Assembly (NCBI RefSeq): GCF_001693755.1
Contig: NZ_LYST01000048.1
Span: 1-64,000 of the forward strand
Length of the DNA stretch: 64,000 nt
From: Gilliamella sp. wkB171
GTDB taxonomy: Bacteria; Pseudomonadota; Gammaproteobacteria; Enterobacterales; Orbaceae
Reading direction: 5' to 3'
Positions 19,174 to 27,787 of this stretch are shown in pieces (position 1 is the stretch's first letter; each line of letters opens with the position of its first letter). The notes below the pieces were generated by a model that did no database searches, had not been told where the DNA came from, and saw only the letters and a program-made list of their open reading frames with translations. The position numbers and the translations under genes are program-made.

Positions 19174-22100
19174 ATGAAAGAAACACATGCTCAATCTGCG
19201 CAACAATTAATTGCAACAATATTCGAACCACTAAACACACTCGATAAAAGTTTGCCAGAGCGTATTACTCAATATGTTTTACAGGGGGATGAAGCTAACG
19301 TTTTAAGTGATCTAGAACAATTATGTCAAACTAGCGATAACGCTTATAAACTCTTTGAATTACTATATAGACCCTGTGATTTTTATGGAACAAGCTTTTA
19401 CGATAAACCAAAACCACCTAAAAAAGCCAGAATAGATTTTTATCAATGTTGGACTGATGACTATACACTTGAACAAATAAGGCGTTTTGGATGTGTTTTG
19501 AGCGCAATTTGTTACCATTTGCATTTAGTTAAATTAATTAACCAACAGTTGCCGGCATGGTTTTTATATCTATTATATGATGGTTTGATTAGCACAATGC
19601 CATCTTTTTGTAAAAATGAAGAAGACATTGAACAACGAAAAAGTTGGTCAATTGAACAATTACACCAACTACTCGAAATGGAACAAACTGGATTGGGTGA
19701 AAAGTTATTATTGGCGATATTTGATCGGCAAAATATGACGAGCAATGATTTAAGTGACTTTCAGTATTTTTATAACATCGATGGATTATTATCTTATATT
19801 AAAAATCATCTTAAATTATTTAGTCAGCTACCCGATCAGGATATTGCTGTTTTGGGGCAGGTAGAACAATTAAAGTACATTAAAAAGCATTCTGAACTTC
19901 AGCTACCACTGATTGAGTTTATTACTCAGCAAGCATTACATACTGCCAAACAAGTCAGTCAATTAGCGACAGATATGCTAATGGGTTTTCCTGTTGAAGA
20001 TGTTCAACCAAAACTACAACACTTTTTAACGTCGGGCTCGGTTAAACAACGTAGTAATGCCGCTCAATCACTGGCAAGAATATCGTCAGATTCTGCAATA
20101 TTACAACAAGCATTAGCAAGTGAAACCAATAAAACCGTTATTGGCGCCATTGAAAGCGCTTTGCTACGACTTGAAACTGCTAATAATGCAAAACAACAAA
20201 CAAATTTAGTTATTCCTAGTTTTGAACCCATTATCGATATCGATTTACCATCGATGGCACAAGACATTTTGCGGCAAAATTATCAAGACTATCACAAACT
20301 AAAACATAATGAATCATATGACACACTAACTGAAAAAAATTTAGATGATATTTATCATTATTTAAATGGTAAAATTCAATACACGACGTTACTTCAAGGG
20401 ATTAATAAAAACGTCGATTATCATTTTTTACTGACTAAAAATAGACTACAAAATTTACCCGAATTCACCCTTTATCACTTATTTAGAGCAATGCGATTAA
20501 TTGATCAAAATGGTGGTACTTATTGTTTTGAAAGGGTATATACAAAAAATGACTTTGTTAAAAATTTCGATCTTAGGCAAATCGCCGATGTAATGGCGAA
20601 AATTGATTATTGTCAAGATGTGCTCTATGCTGTTGCTTTACCATTTATAACCAGTGAGACTTATCATCCTTTTTATGAAAATCAACCAGATAAATTATGG
20701 CCATTTTTTGCTGATCATGAATTTTTACTTGATGAAGTTTTAGGCTTTGCTGAGAGCAATAAATGTTGGTCCTACATTAAACTTGATAAAGTTAGTGCAA
20801 TAAAAATATTACAACTTTTTCCTAGTCTGCCGACTAAATATGTTAATTATCTTTTTGAACTCGCACTAAAAGAAAACAAACTAATACGGCATGCAGCACA
20901 AAACACTCTAAAAGTCATTCCTAATATTCATGATCAAGTTGAACAAGCTTTACTATCGCCCAAACAAGAAGAGCGAATTGCAGCGGCAGATTGGTTGGCA
21001 CTATTAGGACAAAAATCGTCAATTAAAGCATTACATCATGCATTAAAAAAAGAAAAACGCGAAATTATACAAGCATCATTATTGATTGCTTTAAAAAAAT
21101 GTGGTGAAGACATAAGTCAACAACTAACCACTGAAAAATTATTAGCTGAAGCAAAACAAGGTTTAAAAGGTAAAAAACCTAATGACTTTGACTGGTTTGA
21201 TATTAGCTTAATGCCTGCACTTACTTGGCAAAGTGGCGAGGCGGTCGAACCACAAATTATTCAGTGGTGGGCTTGGTTAGCGGTTAAGTTAAAAGAGCCT
21301 GTAAACCCACTATTAACGATTTATAGTCAATTGTTAAGTAAACCAAGCCAACAACAATTAGCTGAGTTTATTTTACGTAGTTTTATCAAGCAAGATACTT
21401 TAAGACCAAGCATTAACGAAGCCGAAGCGCAAGCTAACCTAATGGCTAATCAACGTTTGCAAGAATACTTAGGTTATTATAAACAATACCCGAGTTTATA
21501 TCCTGCTTATGCCAATATTACATTGGAACAAGTATTTGAGGAGATAAAAAAAGAGACATTAGCTACCTACCTTGGTTCTGCAATTAAAGCAAAGGGTGTA
21601 TTAGCGTTAACTACCGGTATTGAAGGGGGTGTTGCTGTTTCGTTATTACTTGATTTTATGAAACATCACCAAAAACGGCGGGCTCAAATTGAAGCGATGC
21701 TAGAACCCCTTGCACAAAGTGATGATCCACTGATTACTCAATTGTTGCTCTCAATAGCTCGACGTCATCGCATGGCAACAATACAAGAAAAAGCACGTTC
21801 CTTAGTAGAAACTATTGCTGAACGTAATGGTTGGACATTAGACGAATTAGCAGATCGCACTATATCAACAGCTGGGTTGGATGATAGTGGTGTGTTAACT
21901 CTCGATTATGGTGAACGCACCTTTAACGCAACGTTAGATGATAAGTTTAAATGGCACTTAAAAAATGCCGATGGTGACGAAATTAAGGCCTTACCTGAAG
22001 CACGTAAAAGTGAAGATCCAGCCTTAGTAAAAGATGCAAAAAAACAATTTAGTAACAGTAAAAAAGAACTGACTCAATTACTGGATATGCAAATTAATCG

Positions 22101-22815
22101 TTTTTATGAAGCGATGTGCACTCAGCGCAGCTGGCGAGTTGATGATTGGCAAACATATCTACAACCGCATCCAATTTTGGGTCGACTTATTCAACGCTTA
22201 GTATGGTTGGAACTCGATGAAAACGGTAATATTGTTAATAGCTTTAGACCAACTGAAGATGGTAGTTTGGTCAATAATCAAGATGACGAAATTGTGTTGA
22301 ACGAAAATAATCATATTACCGTTGCGCATTCAGCGCTATTAACTGCTGATATCACAGCAAATTGGCAAACTCATCTTAAAGATTACAAAATTATTCAATT
22401 ATTCGATCAATTCAATCATCCATTACCGGATATTCGTCACTTTAAAGATGACATAATTGATAAATATTATGGTTGCTTAACCGATAGTTTTACCATACGA
22501 AAAATCCTAACTAAATTGGGTTATAAACGTAATGATATACAAGATGCGGGTTACTTTGATAGTTATTATAAATATTTTGCTAGCCTTAAACTGTATATTA
22601 ATATTGAATTCAGTGGTAGCTTTGTCCCTGAAGAAAATATACCGGCAGCGCTTTTCAATCTGTACTTTAGTAAAAATACAACGTTTAAAGATAGATTAAT
22701 TGCACTTGATGAGTTACCGCCCGTGTTACTTGCTGAAGGCTATGCCGATTATATGGCGGTAGCAGATGCATCAAGCGGTTTTGATCCAAATTGGCAAGAC
22801 AAGTTAATTTGGTAA
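19174..22815 (+). CDS. DUF4132/HEAT-repeat protein, full-length YehI (MolR)-like
   Basis: A 1213-residue protein close in length to E. coli YehI. The N-terminal 340 residues are helical and contain HEAT-like units (QLATDMLMGFPVEDVQPKLQ, then NAAQSLARISSD). A second HEAT region lies at about 575-660. The DUF4132 domain is at about 895-1090, with GVLTLDYGERTFNATLD and LVWLELDENGNIVNSFRPTE. The C-terminus VLLAEGYADYMAVADASSGF is echoed in the remnant just downstream. An AGGAG site lies ahead of the ATG. In E. coli the gene stands beside yehL, yehM, yehP and yehQ, as here. It probably acts as a scaffold or substrate-recognition partner of the MoxR ATPase; that role is inference. Confidence 0.85.
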   Translation: MKETHAQSAQQLIATIFEPLNTLDKSLPERITQYVLQGDEANVLSDLEQLCQTSDNAYKLFELLYRPCDFYGTSFYDKPKPPKKARIDFYQCWTDDYTLEQIRRFGCVLSAICYHLHLVKLINQQLPAWFLYLLYDGLISTMPSFCKNEEDIEQRKSWSIEQLHQLLEMEQTGLGEKLLLAIFDRQNMTSNDLSDFQYFYNIDGLLSYIKNHLKLFSQLPDQDIAVLGQVEQLKYIKKHSELQLPLIEFITQQALHTAKQVSQLATDMLMGFPVEDVQPKLQHFLTSGSVKQRSNAAQSLARISSDSAILQQALASETNKTVIGAIESALLRLETANNAKQQTNLVIPSFEPIIDIDLPSMAQDILRQNYQDYHKLKHNESYDTLTEKNLDDIYHYLNGKIQYTTLLQGINKNVDYHFLLTKNRLQNLPEFTLYHLFRAMRLIDQNGGTYCFERVYTKNDFVKNFDLRQIADVMAKIDYCQDVLYAVALPFITSETYHPFYENQPDKLWPFFADHEFLLDEVLGFAESNKCWSYIKLDKVSAIKILQLFPSLPTKYVNYLFELALKENKLIRHAAQNTLKVIPNIHDQVEQALLSPKQEERIAAADWLALLGQKSSIKALHHALKKEKREIIQASLLIALKKCGEDISQQLTTEKLLAEAKQGLKGKKPNDFDWFDISLMPALTWQSGEAVEPQIIQWWAWLAVKLKEPVNPLLTIYSQLLSKPSQQQLAEFILRSFIKQDTLRPSINEAEAQANLMANQRLQEYLGYYKQYPSLYPAYANITLEQVFEEIKKETLATYLGSAIKAKGVLALTTGIEGGVAVSLLLDFMKHHQKRRAQIEAMLEPLAQSDDPLITQLLLSIARRHRMATIQEKARSLVETIAERNGWTLDELADRTISTAGLDDSGVLTLDYGERTFNATLDDKFKWHLKNADGDEIKALPEARKSEDPALVKDAKKQFSNSKKELTQLLDMQINRFYEAMCTQRSWRVDDWQTYLQPHPILGRLIQRLVWLELDENGNIVNSFRPTEDGSLVNNQDDEIVLNENNHITVAHSALLTADITANWQTHLKDYKIIQLFDQFNHPLPDIRHFKDDIIDKYYGCLTDSFTIRKILTKLGYKRNDIQDAGYFDSYYKYFASLKLYINIEFSGSFVPEENIPAALFNLYFSKNTTFKDRLIALDELPPVLLAEGYADYMAVADASSGFDPNWQDKLIW

Positions 22816-22860
22816 AATTAACTAAATATAGCTAGCAAAATACTCACAATGTATGTTTAA

Positions 22861-22983
22861 AAGGCTGAACCAAAATATTCAATGATTACCAGTTTGTTAC
22901 TGGTCGAAAGCTATAGTAATTATAGAATAGTAGCTGATAGAACAGCTGGTTTTGATTCAGATTGGGAGAATAAAGGATTATGG
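22861..22983 (+). pseudogene. Remnant C-terminus of another DUF4132 copy
   Basis: The frame beginning at 22861 reads MITSLLLVESYSNYRIVAD, then RTAGFDSDWENKGLW, without a stop. It matches the last 33 residues of the preceding gene (LLAEGYADYMAVADASSGF, then DPNWQDKLIW). It is separated from that gene's stop by only 45 bases, so it is the tail of a lost tandem copy. Its end runs into the first codons of the MoxR gene, whose ATG lies at 22980. Confidence 0.75.
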
Positions 22984-24074
22984 CAAAACAACAAGTTATT
23001 AGGTTAAGTGCTGAACAACGTTATAGTAAAGAATTGGAAAAACTGATTAAGGCCGATAGCGAAAATAATAAACCTGAAGGTTGGGTTTTATCCCCTAAAT
23101 CGGTGCGTCAATTTATTTTAGGTAACGATCGTTTGGGCATCAGCCGTAAATTTTTTGGTGACGATCCTTTAGTTGATCGATCTATTGTTTCATTATTGGG
23201 TAAACAAGGATTAATGCTGGTTGGTCAACCGGGTACGGCCAAATCTATGTTATCCGAATTATTGGCTGCCGCCATCAGTGGTGATTCAAATTTGACGATC
23301 CAAGGTACGGCTGGTACTAGTGAAGATCATATCCGATATTCTTGGAATTATGCCTTATTGTTGGCCGAAGGACCAACCGAACGTGCATTAGTTGGTTCGC
23401 CAATTTATCAAGGTATGAAACAAGGTAAAATTGTTCGTTTTGAAGAGATAACTCGCTGTCCACCAGAAATTCAAGATATCCTTGTTTCGATTATGTCTGA
23501 AAAACAGATGATGATCCCCGAAATGGGGGCAAATGCGATTATTAGTGCTAAACCTGGTTTTAATATTATTGGCACTGCTAATTTACAAGATCGTGGTGTG
23601 CATGAAATGTCTGCTGCATTAAAGCGACGTTTTAACTTTGAAACTGTTAATCCAATAAATAATAAAAATTTTGAGATTGAATTAATACAAAGGCAACTTG
23701 AACAAGAATTAGGTGAATTAAAAACACAAATAGTTATTCCGGTTGATGTCATTGAATTACTTGTTACGGCTTTTCAAGAGTTAAGGCAGGGTCAAACTCA
23801 AGATGGCGCAAATATAAAAACACCTGATGCCGTGATGTCAACAGCCGAAGCGGTAAACATTGCCTATGCTTCAGCATTAGATGCTTATTATTTTAGCGAT
23901 GGAACCTTAAATGCAGGACAAATCGCCAAACAGCTTATTGGGGTGGTTTTAAAAGATAATGCCGATGATATAAAACGAATCCAATTTTATATGGATAATG
24001 TTGTGCGTGAACGCGCAAAAAAATCCGATACATGGCACAGTTTTTATCAAGTATCGAAAACGTTCTGGAAATAA
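22980..24074 (+). CDS. MoxR-type AAA+ ATPase, YehL-like
   Basis: A 364-residue AAA+ ATPase. Walker A is in LVGQPGTAKSMLSELL (about residues 80-95), Walker B in KIVRFEEITRCPPEIQD (about 148-164), sensor 1 in IIGTANLQDRG, and a conserved arginine pair in ALKRRFNFE. MoxR ATPases work with vWA-domain partners as chaperones that remodel or activate target proteins. The downstream vWA gene and E. coli yehL-yehM-yehP-yehQ order support this role. The ATG follows AAAGG by 3 bases and overlaps the decayed DUF4132 tail. Confidence 0.88.
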   Translation: MAKQQVIRLSAEQRYSKELEKLIKADSENNKPEGWVLSPKSVRQFILGNDRLGISRKFFGDDPLVDRSIVSLLGKQGLMLVGQPGTAKSMLSELLAAAISGDSNLTIQGTAGTSEDHIRYSWNYALLLAEGPTERALVGSPIYQGMKQGKIVRFEEITRCPPEIQDILVSIMSEKQMMIPEMGANAIISAKPGFNIIGTANLQDRGVHEMSAALKRRFNFETVNPINNKNFEIELIQRQLEQELGELKTQIVIPVDVIELLVTAFQELRQGQTQDGANIKTPDAVMSTAEAVNIAYASALDAYYFSDGTLNAGQIAKQLIGVVLKDNADDIKRIQFYMDNVVRERAKKSDTWHSFYQVSKTFWK

Positions 24075-24083
24075 CGACTTAAC

Positions 24084-26609
24084 ATGACGCTTAGCCAAGA
24101 ATTATTACCCGATAGGTTATCACAAGCATTAAATAAACTTGCTGCTTTGCAGCAAGAGCAGATCTATTTTGCCCCCATACGTCATCATAGCCCATCATGC
24201 AGTTTTGCACTTAAAAAATTGATTGAGCAAACAAAACCAACGCATATATTGATTGAAGCACCAGTTAGTTTTACACCGTTAATTGAACAACTGTTACATG
24301 ATGATACACGTCCGCCCATTGCGATACTTTGTCAGACAGAAATTGACACAATACCGTTAGTAACAGAAAGTGAAGATGATAGTGTATCTAAACACTCTAC
24401 CTGTTCGGTTTTTTACCCATTTTGTCATTACTCGCCAGAATGGGTGGCAATACAAATGGCAAAAGAGCAACATGCCACACTACAATTCATTGATCTGCCT
24501 TGGGCTTTGCAATGTGATCAAGAAATAGCTGCTGATTTCGATAAAAGCCGCTCGCTACTTTCCGAAACTTATCTAAAACACAGCCAATACATTCAATATT
24601 TAATGAAAAAATTGCATTGTCGTGATCATGATGAAGTATGGGAACATCTTTTTGAACTGAAAGATTATAATGATATCGCTGATTGGCAAAATTTCTTTAT
24701 TGATACCTTTATTTGGTGTGCAATGGCAAGGCTTGATTATTCACCGTCTTCACTAGCCGCAGAAGGTTCAGTTCAGCGTGAACAGTATATGTTAACAGCG
24801 ATAGGTCAATTAAAGAAATCTCAACCTGATGCAAAAATTGTGGTAGTAACAGGTGGTTTTCATACCTTACCTTTACTGGAAGGGTTATGGCACGATCAGC
24901 TTGTGCTACCTAAAAAAGCTGAGATGACTCGATTTAATCATCAACAAAAAAGTGGTGATAAAGATCAAAATTGGTTAATTCGTTATAGCTTTGATCGCCT
25001 TGATTCCTTAAATGGTTATGCGTCAGGAATGCCTTCGCCTGCTTATTATCAAGCGGCATGGCAGTCAATGTTGCTTTATGATAAATCAACCACCAATGGC
25101 AAATCTTGCGTCGCATTTCGCCAATCTTTAACTGCTGATGTGCTTACCAATATTGTTGATAAATTACGGCAACAAAACAGTGACAATATTATCGGTTTTG
25201 TCCCATTTCGTTCTGCAATAGCACAATCAATGTTATTAGCCAACTTACGAGAACATCATGGACCAGGAAGATATGATCTGCTTGATGCGATTCAATCCTG
25301 CTTTATCAAAGAGAGTATCAATGATTCTCGTCATGAGTTTTGGTTAACCGTGCAAAATTGCCTATCGGGCAATTTGTTGGGTGAAATACCTAAAGATATT
25401 GCACAACCTCCGTTAGTGAATGAAGTATATTTAACGCTAAAAAAATATCGATTTAAGTTAGATTATTCCAGTCCTAAACTTACGCATATCGATATTTATC
25501 GCAAATCACAGCATCGGCAACGTAGCCGCTATTTACATTTATTGGCTTTTTTACAAGTGGGTTTTGCCAACCGAATAGATGGTCCTGATTATATTCATGG
25601 TAAACGCTTAACTATTATGTTTGAAGATTGGCGTTATGCTTGGACCCCCATGGTCGAAGCGCGTTTAATTAAATTATCTGAACAGGGGACGCAGTTAGCG
25701 CAAATCGCAATCAAGCAATTACAATTAGCGACAGAACAATCTGGACATTCAAGTATTGTGGCGGTTGAACAGTTAATTCAAGGCGCTTTGATGGGGCTTG
25801 AATCTTGTTTTGATTATTTATTAAATAATCTATCTAATTGTATGGAGAACGATAACGAACTAGACAATCTAATCAATTGTGGTCATCGCTTACTTTACTT
25901 ATGGCAAGGGCAAAATTTTTTACAACTAAAAAATACCGCAACGTTACTGATATTATTAGTTAAAATAATTAAACAGAGTCTTTTCTTGTTAACCAAGTTA
26001 AAACAACCAGAGCAAGAACAGCAACAAAAAAATATCAAAACATTACTTTCATTTAGAGACTTACTAAATTATTTACCAGAGCAACTTAATGTTAAACAAT
26101 TTAAACACGATTTTTATCATAATCTGCATCGTTTACAACCTGAGTTAGCTCAACTGCCATTAATCTGTGGTGCTATTGATAGTCTTAGCTACTTAGATAC
26201 GTACTTAAGCCAACAACAACTAGAAGATAAAATAAAAATTAACTTTAGTTTAACAACACCAGATGATCACGCAATTAACTATTTTATCGGTATTATGCAG
26301 TGTACCCCGCAATTGATTATTCATTCAACTTTTCTACTTGATAGCTTAGATCACTTAATGATTGATTGGTCACCAGAACGATTTATTGAAATATTGCCTG
26401 ATTTACGTTACGCCTTTTCTCAATTAAACCCGACACAGAATGCTTCGTTGGCTAGTCAGATTGCTAAAAAATATCATATTGTCGATGATGAATTAAATTT
26501 TTACCAATACAACTTTAGTGAAAAAGAGTTAAACAAAGCACTTTCTTTAGAATTATTGATAACCAAACATATTCAACAACAGCATTTGCAAACATGGTTT
26601 AAACAATAG
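24084..26609 (+). CDS. DUF5682 family protein, YehM-like
   Basis: An 841-residue protein of the DUF5682 family, as in E. coli YehM. The hallmark is at the N-terminus: FAPIRHHSPSCSFALKKLI followed by HILIEAPVSF, then FYPFCHYSPEWVAIQMA, with paired histidines that could bind metal or catalyse a reaction. VVVTGGFHTLPLLEG near residue 255 is another conserved block. The C-terminal half is helical without recognisable motifs. It starts 9 bases after the MoxR gene and ends 8 bases before the vWA gene, so it is firmly in this operon. Activity is unknown. Confidence 0.8.
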   Translation: MTLSQELLPDRLSQALNKLAALQQEQIYFAPIRHHSPSCSFALKKLIEQTKPTHILIEAPVSFTPLIEQLLHDDTRPPIAILCQTEIDTIPLVTESEDDSVSKHSTCSVFYPFCHYSPEWVAIQMAKEQHATLQFIDLPWALQCDQEIAADFDKSRSLLSETYLKHSQYIQYLMKKLHCRDHDEVWEHLFELKDYNDIADWQNFFIDTFIWCAMARLDYSPSSLAAEGSVQREQYMLTAIGQLKKSQPDAKIVVVTGGFHTLPLLEGLWHDQLVLPKKAEMTRFNHQQKSGDKDQNWLIRYSFDRLDSLNGYASGMPSPAYYQAAWQSMLLYDKSTTNGKSCVAFRQSLTADVLTNIVDKLRQQNSDNIIGFVPFRSAIAQSMLLANLREHHGPGRYDLLDAIQSCFIKESINDSRHEFWLTVQNCLSGNLLGEIPKDIAQPPLVNEVYLTLKKYRFKLDYSSPKLTHIDIYRKSQHRQRSRYLHLLAFLQVGFANRIDGPDYIHGKRLTIMFEDWRYAWTPMVEARLIKLSEQGTQLAQIAIKQLQLATEQSGHSSIVAVEQLIQGALMGLESCFDYLLNNLSNCMENDNELDNLINCGHRLLYLWQGQNFLQLKNTATLLILLVKIIKQSLFLLTKLKQPEQEQQQKNIKTLLSFRDLLNYLPEQLNVKQFKHDFYHNLHRLQPELAQLPLICGAIDSLSYLDTYLSQQQLEDKIKINFSLTTPDDHAINYFIGIMQCTPQLIIHSTFLLDSLDHLMIDWSPERFIEILPDLRYAFSQLNPTQNASLASQIAKKYHIVDDELNFYQYNFSEKELNKALSLELLITKHIQQQHLQTWFKQ

Positions 26610-26617
26610 GAATACGT

Positions 26618-27787
26618 ATGACTAACGATAATCACATCGATGATAAAACTACCAATGAACAAATTAAACGTTGGCGTTTAATTTTAGGAAGTTATGCAGA
26701 TGAGGATTTAGGTCAAATTAATTTTAATGCGCATGATAAGCAAATCGATCAATCATTAGCGTATCTTTATCGACACGAATATCGTGCTCGAGGTTTATTG
26801 ACCAATGACAAAGCTGATTCAGAAATAAAAGCGGGTGATAAAAGTCGTTCTGTTTATAACACGATAGATTGGTTAAAACTGACACGTAAATTGTTTCCTA
26901 AAAGTACCTTTGAACGGATGCAAAATCAAGCGATAGAGCGTTATCACTTGGATGGAGTTTTAAACGATCCGAAAGTCATACGAGATCTTGAACCTAGTGT
27001 AAACTCAGTACGTTTACTGATGAATTTACGGGGTAAATTGAGTTATGACGTTCGTCAAGAAGTACGGATATTAATTAAAAAAGTGGTGGACGAAATTTTA
27101 CAAAAGATTCAAACGAATTTTGTCAATGCGATCACTGGTAAAAAAAATCGATTTAGGCGCTCTTTAATCAAAAATAACCAGAACTTTGATTGGCGAGCAA
27201 CAATCAATGCTAATCTAAGGCATTTTGATCAGAACAAACAGCAAATTATTATCGAAAAAGCAATTTTCAATTCACGCAAAATAAGACAATTACCTTGGGA
27301 TATTATTTTATGTGTTGACCAAAGTGGATCGATGGATAGTTCAATTCTTTATTCAGCAATTTGTGCCGCTATCATCGCTAAACTACCGGCGATTAATTTG
27401 CATTTACTGGTGTTTGATACTCAAGTTGTCGATTTAACACATATAGCCGAAGATCCAGTTGAAGTGCTCATGACTGTACAATTAGGCGGTGGAACAGACA
27501 TTGGTAAAGCACTTAATTATGCTGAACAAAAAATTAAAAACCCGAGCCGAACGGTGGTAGTGGTGGTGAGTGATTTTTATGAAGGCGCAAATGTAACGCA
27601 TTTATATCGAACTGTCACTCGTCTTAATGCTAATCGAGTAAAAATGCTGGGTTTGGCTGCTTTAGACTATCAAGCTAATGCTGTTTATGATATGCAAATA
27701 TTACAAAAACTTGCTGATCGCGGTATGCAGATTGCCGCCTTAACCCCCGAGCATTTTGCTGGCTGGCTTGCCGAGGTGATACGATGA
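26618..27787 (+). CDS. vWA-domain protein, YehP-like
   Basis: A 389-residue protein with a basic, helical N-terminal half and a C-terminal von Willebrand factor A domain from about residue 225. The MIDAS metal site is complete: DQSGSMDSS (DxSxS), the threonine in GGGTDIGKAL, and the aspartate in VVVSDFYEG. vWA proteins pair with MoxR ATPases as adaptors that bind targets through the metal site. An AGGAATAC ribosome site lies close upstream. Its last codons overlap the next gene (ATGA), showing tight coupling to the SWIM protein. Confidence 0.87.
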   Translation: MTNDNHIDDKTTNEQIKRWRLILGSYADEDLGQINFNAHDKQIDQSLAYLYRHEYRARGLLTNDKADSEIKAGDKSRSVYNTIDWLKLTRKLFPKSTFERMQNQAIERYHLDGVLNDPKVIRDLEPSVNSVRLLMNLRGKLSYDVRQEVRILIKKVVDEILQKIQTNFVNAITGKKNRFRRSLIKNNQNFDWRATINANLRHFDQNKQQIIIEKAIFNSRKIRQLPWDIILCVDQSGSMDSSILYSAICAAIIAKLPAINLHLLVFDTQVVDLTHIAEDPVEVLMTVQLGGGTDIGKALNYAEQKIKNPSRTVVVVVSDFYEGANVTHLYRTVTRLNANRVKMLGLAALDYQANAVYDMQILQKLADRGMQIAALTPEHFAGWLAEVIR

